The notes under the pieces are model-generated. The model was not told the origin of the DNA and did no database searches. It saw nothing but the letters and a program-made list of their open reading frames with translations. Both the position numbers and the translations under genes were made by a program. From Epiperipatus broadwayi (lineage: Eukaryota > Onychophora > Udeonychophora > Euonychophora > Peripatidae), in NCBI GenBank assembly GCA_028023455.1, contig JAQFVV010012531.1, forward strand, positions 2,232,001 to 2,296,000: a stretch of 64,000 nt of DNA, read 5' to 3'. Positions 37,601-46,600 of this stretch are shown piece by piece (positions within the stretch are counted from its first letter, which is position 1; each line of letters begins with the position of its first letter).

Positions 37601-40600
37601 GCTGCTCTATATATGTAAATCATTACTTGTTATACAACATGGTAGAGTAAACACAAACACACCATATAAACATAATAATACATTATTAACAAGCTTGGAT
37701 CAAAGACACAAATTTACTGTACATATGAATAATAATTTATACACCATATAATAAATAGCATAAATGATTTAATATTAATTATTTATCATTTATATACTAT
37801 ACACACACACCAATATAAATGCAAATTAATAAATTATACAAATTTATCAAGTAATTAAAATAAATTTAAAGTATTAAAAAATTTAAAATATATACTTACG
37901 ATAGATATTCTGTGATTATGTTCACATCCCATTATAGGCCTTGAATGTGAATGACTAGTGTATTTTTAATCCATTTTCACTATATAATGAGGCCGATTAA
38001 AATTTTCTGCCTTTATCATTTCATGTAAACTAGAAAATTGACCAAAAAAAAAAAAAATTAATAAAAAAATCAAATTTCTTCTGATTTCAATCAAAAAAAT
38101 GCAATTTAAAAGAAATTTTTAAGATGCATCAAATGCCTGTAGTTCTATTGACGTCATGCTGATAGTTTTTATGTAATTAAAAAAACAAAATTTCAACCAA
38201 TCCGCTATGATGCGTGACTGAGAAGCTGTTATGGGACAAACAGTTAAATAATTCCTAGGTTTGCCCTACTAAAGGTAAATAGTTTTATTGCGATCATTTT
38301 AAAAAATCCTAGAACACTAATAAAGTCACACACACTGCAATTTATGAAACAGGAGTTGGATAAAATAAAAAAAAATTAAAACTAAAAAATATTTTTAAAA
38401 CAATTATTTATTAACTAACTGATTAACAATAAACAAAAGAAAATGACATGATAGTATAAAATTTTACATTCATTTCATCAAATAAATATATTTTCATAAA
38501 AATTATAATGAATCAGATGATTTCTATTCATAAATTAACTTTTAATCCATTAAGTTATTTCTTTAAAATAACTAAGAGTTGGAAAATCAAAGATAACAAT
38601 CTTTGATTTAGATTAAGTAACCTTTTGTTAAGTTTTTAGGAGGGAAAATGAATGAAAAGAGAAAAACATGTCGTCCCCCCCCCAAAAAAAAAAAATTATA
38701 AAAACTCTTTCATAATTTTGAAAAGAAAATTGCCTGGATTAAAAAAAAGGGTACACAATTTAAAAATATTAACCTAATGAAAATATTTAAAATTATCAAT
38801 TCTTACAACAACAAAAAATATTTTTTTACTACAAATAAAAAGTTAGTGTGTACCCACAAAAATACATTTATCCATGATTTTTATTTTCTGTGGAGTCCTT
38901 CTTTCCAGACACAATTTCCAGTTTTTCCAATTGAGTTTCTCCTTGAAGATTCTTGACATGAACATGGTTAATTTATCCTTATCTTGTTTTGCAGTATTTC
39001 CAGATTTAAAAAATAGCAACTTGTATCCATTTCTTTTCCCTAAAATTTCCAGGTGAGACTAACACAGACAAACTCATGCTCTTGGTTGAAGGTCAGGTTG
39101 CAGATGATTTTAGGACACAATGTCTACATTTTATTCCGGTAAAGGCAGGTTATATGGGGAAGTTGATGTCTAGCTTTTAGCTAATTTAGCACATGGCTTT
39201 TAATGTAGATACCATTTCCCATAAGTAAACTTCATGATGTACTATGCAACAGCTTGGTAAAAAATTTCTGCTTCTTTCTTCTTTATTAGCTGGATTAAGA
39301 CATGACTGCTCTCTCTTCAACATCTAAGTTAAGAAAAATTTTTTTACTAGCCACTCAGGTCTTCTGAGTTATACACATCCCTATCTTGCCTGCAAGCCAA
39401 TCATAATGAGTTTCTAACATGATAATTTTTATAACAACCAATTGGATAAATTTTTACAAATATAAATATTTCTCTCCTTAAACTTTGACATTAAAAAACA
39501 TGTTAAGAACTTAAATTAACATCATAAAATTCTTGACATTCCTTTCTAATTATTTTTTTTTTTGCAGAAGGAAAAACAAGATAATCAGTTAATTACATTG
39601 ATTTGATTTTTTGTAATGAAGGGAGATAAAAAGAAAAGAAAAACACCAACTTCTTAAACATAAAATTTTCTCTCTCTTAAAAGGCTAATATTAATATTTA
39701 TTAAGTAATTTACAAAAAAAAAAATATTTTTCTCTCAATACATTTTCATAGTTTAAATTAAAACTACTAATTAATTATAATTACTGAAGAGAGAAAATTG
39801 AAAAAAAAACTTGTTCACATTCTTTTATAGTTCTCTCCCTTCTATAATCTTTTATAACTTATTAAAATATTCACATATTAAAATCATATTATTTAACAAA
39901 TTTAATGTTTGAGAATTTTTATATTATCACTTTGGGACTTAAAATACTTAGTTAAACGAAGATCCATTGTTATTATAAAAAAATATGTGTGGGAAAATTA
40001 AATATTATTTTCCTCATTAATTAAAAATAAGCCTAAACTAAACCTGAGAAACATGCTGCCAACTTAACTAATTATTTTTAATGCAACTATGTAGCCAACT
40101 GGTTACAATATATACAAGTATTAAATATTCTTTTTATCATTAACAAGATTACATATAATTAAATTAAGAATAGGCGGAAATTATAATCATTTCCATTTTT
40201 TGAAAACCTTATTACAAATGACTATTCAGAACATATATTTTTAAAAAAGATCTTATATTTGTAAAATCAAAGATCAAATTTACAATCATTAATACATTGT
40301 CTTTTATATAATTAATAAGAATATACACAAATATATTTTAATTCTAAAAAACATCACATTTTCAAATAAAGCAAATAAAATCTTAATATAAATAAGATTC
40401 AAGCCTACTTTTGATTTGTAGTTAGTGGTGTTTGCAAGTTTAGCATAAATGAGGGAATTTCCCTGCCATAATTTACAACTCTTTAATATATTAAATTACA
40501 TAAATTTATATATATTCTAAGAATATAGAAACAATTCACCAATTAAACTTATCATGCTCATACTCCTGTTATCAATATAAGCCTCAAAATGAGATGTAGA

Positions 40601-43600
40601 CAAAACCAAAAGTTTTAAAGGTTTTCAGCAACTCCTGAACTGAGCAGAGTCCAACATCATATCTTTTAATTAATAATTCTACACCAACCTGATTTATATA
40701 TATATAAGTATATGAAAGAACATGTGACTAAGTAAGTACACCTGTCTGTCATATCTACATTTGGTTAAAATCCTGGCCAATTAAAATGGAAGATTTTTCC
40801 AAGTTACAATCAAACTTAGAGATTTCTTTCAAAAAGCTAATCCATTGACAACACAGTTAACTATTCTATATTGATTGGTAAATGGTACATAATTATTCTT
40901 AGCTAGACAGTAAAACAAGTTAAAAAAAATAATTCAAACTCTCATCACCCAAAAACTGGAAAGATACTATAACTCTTTTCTTTACTGTTTCCTATGTGAA
41001 AGGCAGTTAAAAGTTTTTGCCCTACAATGGGTTAATTAAAGATTGCTTCATTTTTTGTCTATATGTGCATATAATTAATATATTAACACATTTAGAGAAA
41101 TTGTAAATAAACTTGGACATAAAAGCCAGATTTTTGTAAATTGCTAGTGGCATTCCAAGGCAGTTGATAATAAAAGGATATTCTTGATATGTACATCTTG
41201 CAAAATGGTTGGCTATTTTTTTTTCCACAAGATGTGGTGACCAGATAATGAAAGTTTCATGCTCTGAAATTGGAATTCACATCTTTCAGGTTCATATATA
41301 TATATATGTTGTACTACTGAAATTTGAAATCAATTTTAATATGTGGTCTAATGTCAGTCATAATTTTTTCTTCTTCTTCTTGTTTGATTTTAATAGTGAA
41401 TACATTAAACTGGAGAGCACTGAAATGTGTTACTATGACAACATATAATATTGAGAAAAAGAAATGTTTATTATTAATTGTACTGTATAAAAATTATGAA
41501 TTGACTTCATTCATTTTAAAAATGAATGTATAAAGAATAAAAGTTTATCGTCTTGATAAAGTTAGCATTTTTTCTTTATTATGGAAATTTTCTTTACTGC
41601 ATTCACAGTAGTAGATTATAAATAATATATCTAAATATTTAATGTCTCCAGCATGTTTGTTATTTTATTTGTATATTGTGACAGAAAATTGTGTAAAAGT
41701 ATATTTCTAGTGTAGTATGAAAGAATGTAGTCCATATTGTTTAGTTTTTATGTTAGAGTGAAAGAGTACTATTGGTATCTTAAGACATAAATATTGTATA
41801 TTATATATGTAGTAATTATAAAATATTTATTTTTATTTGCTGTTATTATTGTGTAATAAAATGCTTATTTATGGGACGCTAGCTGAAATTTGACTAAAAA
41901 GTTAATCTGGAGCATTGCTATAATTTCTCTGATGTCAATTGAAAAGTTAATAAATAGAACTAAACAGTTTAAACTCACTCTCTCATGGCTTGGCTTCAAT
42001 AGAAATGAATATAAGTTCCTTCATATGATTTTTTTATATTTATTTTAAAAGTACATGGTTATTAAATGAATAGAATGATGGAGTGAAGGCAATAGTATTC
42101 ATCCATTAAACAGATTTATCGAGGATTTGTGAAGAGCAACAATTTACTGAAAGAAGGAAAATTAATTCATAGCATTTAAATATTAATTCATTAAAAAAAA
42201 ATAATTAAAGAATAATCCGATTAAAAGACAAAGAAATCATTACTTCGTAATTGAACAAAAATTGGTGACTTTTTATGTCAAAGAAATATTTTCATATTTT
42301 AAATATCAGCATTTACTAATCTTTATAAATAAATAGCAATATCACATGACTTTCTCATATGATTATTCATATGCTCATAAAAGCAAATTTTCTCACCCTA
42401 TTCTAAAACCATCCATTGCAAATTTGAATAATCAATAAATATCAAGTGCTATTGTGCTATAATATACCCATCTCCAGACTGGCCTCTTGTTTTTGCCTTT
42501 ATTAGTGAAAATTAGTTGACCCTATTACATTTATCCATCTATTAACTATATTTGATTCCTTTATAGTATTCAAAAATATCCTTAAGGTTTTGAAATCAAG
42601 TTAAAATGCTTATATTAATATATACATAAGATATCAGGTCAGATTTATGACAATTGTATATTGTTCTAAAGAGTAGAAGGACATATAGATGGCATAATAC
42701 TGAGGTCTCAAAAATATAGAGAAACTGACCTGATGCCAGATCTGAACACTGATTTCAACACTAAAAGTAAATTATAAAACTGTCAAGTACACAGTTAAAC
42801 ATATGAGCACCAACATTGACTTGGGAGATTTAATACAATGATAAAGTCAGAATTCAAGAGTTAAAGATTTGCCAATCAATTCTGATCCTGCCATTTGGAT
42901 GTTTAAAGATAACATGATCTATTGAGTAAACAGCTATATATTTACTTCAAAATGATTTTATGTTTTACCAATTTATCATTGAGATGATTATTCAAAATGG
43001 AAGGTTAATATACTATATGTCATATCTGTTAATATTTACTAAGTCAAACTGACCACAAATTTTTGTATAACTCAATCGACTGTGTATATGACTTTGAAAA
43101 GATGGGAGGGGAGAGCGTGTGGTTCTGTAAAATGCCAATGAAGGAGTCATCTTTGTAAGTTATTTTATGTTATGAAAGATTTCTATCACACACAACTATG
43201 CATGATATTGCCTAACAAATTTCGCATACTTTTGTACACTTAAATAAAACAATTTTAATTAGCACCTGATAATAGTCCGATAAGAATTGTGCAGAATTTT
43301 AAATTTTTAAATACTTGCTTAAGCAGAAACTTGTTCAGTATAATTAGTGATATTTCATATTTAGTTCAATAAAGACCAGTCCGTTTCATTTTGTGTGCTT
43401 TCATTATATATATGAGTGCATTTGTATATATAGTTATCACATGTAGGCAACTTACATGAAAAAAATTATATTAAGAGTTGTGTAATAATAGAAAAGAAAG
43501 AGTCAAAAGAATTTATAAAAGGATAGTAATAAAGTAAAAAAAAATGTTAAAATTGGATATTTGAATATGCAAGATGGGATAGGCGACCAGAAAAGTGGCT

Positions 43601-46600
43601 GGAATTAAAGAGTTTGAGGTATTAGCAATAGTAGAAACACATCTAAAAGAAGAAAAAGAACCTACACTGGAAGACTTGGTATGGCCAGGTATAAGTAGAA
43701 AAGAAAAAAGGATGGTTGAATAGAAGTTATGTCAAAAAAATATTTAAATACTGTCAAGTGTCAAGAACATTTGTATTTTGAGATAAGGTTAGAAAGACAA
43801 GAATGGATGGTGGCTATAATGTTCATGGCCACTAGAGATAATCAACCTATAATGGAGTGGAACAGTAGAATATATGAATGCCTAGTTAAGGATATAGAGT
43901 TTCAAAAAAAAAGGGGAAGAAAATAATGATTATAGGGGATATGAATGGGCATATTGAAGAAATTGATGACATGGATAACAAGTTATGGACAGCTTTTGAA
44001 AACTTTTTGTCAGAGTGAATTTGAGCATTGGAAATTTATCAAATATTTATGAGGGACAATACATATCATCTAGAAATAATATATTTCACACTATAGACTA
44101 TGTATTAGTAGATAAAGAGGGAATGAATAAAGTATTTATCAAAGAGAGAGTGTGCAATAGTGATCATAATTTCTTTATAATAGAATTGATGGAAAAAGTA
44201 CAAAGGATAATGAAAGATGTGGATGGAGAATGAATGTAAGGACTGGTATGGTGAAATAGAAAAAGTGGCAAATAGGGTTTTAGGTGAGAATATTCAAAAG
44301 AATAAAAGTAATAGAAAAGTGAGAATTAATAAAAGTGTAAAATAGAGGGGAAAAGCATGCAGACAATATAAATGTACTATTAAAAAAAAAATGAAAAAGA
44401 TATTAATATTAAATGAGAAAACTATTTTACAAAAGGGTTGGCTAAAATAAATAATTACAGAAAGAGAATAAAATTGAATAATAAATTATTGCAGGATATA
44501 ATTAAAAGTGGAAGAGATATAAGTAAAAAAATTTGGAAATATATTAAAAGAAGGACTGTAAGGGAGACAGAAGTAGTATTACTTAATGATGAGAAAAAAG
44601 AGTGCTCTAGAGAAGAATTAGAGACAATATTAAATAAGTATGTAATGGATATAGAAAAGATGTTAGATGTGAAGGACAGAGTGATAACAAACATAAAAGC
44701 ATATAGTAATGGAAAAATGATGTTTACAGAAAATGAACTGAACAAGACAGAGAAGAAATTGAAAAGTGGAAAGGCAAAAAGATTTAGATGGATGGGCAGT
44801 AGAGATGGTGATGAATTTGGGGAAAAGGGCAAAATAATATCTATTATCATGTTTTAATAAAATGGTACAGATGAAAGAATTTCCAGATAGCTGGAATAAT
44901 ACAAAAGTAAGGCTATTATTTAAAGTAAAGGGTGAAGATCATAGAAAGTTAAGCAATTATAAACCAATAGTGGTAACACCAGTGTTATATAAAGTTTTTG
45001 CATATATGGTGGCTGGAAGGGTCGCAAAATGGATGGAAGAAAATAATATAATGGAAAAAATGCAAGAAGGTTTGGTGTATAGGAGATAGTTTATTTGTAG
45101 ACACATAATTTATAAATATGAATAGGAATATGGATGGACAGTTATATATGGTCTTTATAGCTAGAGAAAAGGTATAAGATAAAGTAAATAGAAACAAATT
45201 ATGGGTAAGTTTAGTACATTTGGGGAATAAATGGTGGTTTAGCGTATCTTATTAAGAGATTATATGAAAATAATTACATATTAAATGAGAAATATAGAAT
45301 CAGAGTTAAAAGTGGGATGGGACTAAAGCAAGGATGACCCATGTCACCTATTTTATTTTTGTTATATTTGAGAGAAATGGAGTAAGGAGCACTAGAAAGA
45401 CTAGGAAGAAAGGATGGAATAGATAGCAAGGGAGTGTATATTTTATTAGGTCTGTTATTTGCTGATGATATCTTCTTGCGCACAGAAAGTAGGGAAGATA
45501 TGGAAGTTATGCTGAAGAAGTGTGCAAGGGTGGATAAAGAGATGAGGATTACATTTAGTGAAGAAAAATCAAAAGTAATGATGATAAATGCTGGGGAAAG
45601 AGAAGAAAAAGAATTTTTTATTGGGGGATATAAAGTTACATGTGGTGAATAGGTATAACTATTTGCAAATAGTCTTAAGTAATAAGAGAAATGGCTTGGA
45701 TGAATGGAAGAAAAAATTGATAAATGAAGCAAAGAAAAGAAAGGGACTGATAAAGAAATTAACAGTGTTTTCATATAATAAATATGATGTAGCTACCATT
45801 GTATGGAAGGGAATAGCAGTAGCAGAGTTAACTAATGGTAATGATGCATTATGTGTTAGTAAAGAGGTGTTAGATTACTTATAAAAGTACAAAAAGAAGT
45901 AGGAAGACATGCATTAGAAGCAAATGTGTGGACAGCAAAAGAGACAATTCAAGGAGAAATGCAATGGTCAAGTTTTTATATGAGAGATGCAAAAAGAAAA
46001 ATTTAAATGTTTGGTAGATTGCAATTTATGGATAAGAGAATAGCCAAAATAGTATTTAATTGGGTTATGAGTAAAGAATAGGCAGCAAGATGGATGAGAA
46101 AGGTAGTTCAGTATGCAGATTTGGATAAAGACTTTATATTAGTATAATTATACAAAAGATGAGTGTTATGAGAAATTGTTGAGTGTTATATGGCAAAGAA
46201 TGAGATAGAAGAATAGATGCATTAATAAAAAATAGGGAGTTGGAGAGATGGAGAACTAATATGGAGAATAAAGAGTTTAAATATACATAGAAATAAATAG
46301 AATATTGGGTATGAGTTAGTTTATAATAATAGGAAAGAAAGTAGTTTACTGTTTAAAGCTCAAACAGGGTTGTTAGCAACAAGAGAATATACACATAAAT
46401 AAAGAAATGTGGGTGACTTAGTCTGCAAGTTAAAGAATGCGTGGAAAATATTAAGCATCTATTAATTGAATGTAAATACTTACAAGCAGAAAGGGTACAA
46501 ATAATGAAGTTGTGGGAGAATAAACATAAACAAATTGATTATACAGAAAGTCAGTTCTCAATTTTAATGCTGAATTTGGAAAAAGATAAGGGGGATCTAG

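Noticed and set aside
44455-45774. Ser/Phe-rich frames of 70-166 codons on the minus strand
   Set aside because: They lie opposite the LINE ORF2 remnant and are its antisense shadows.
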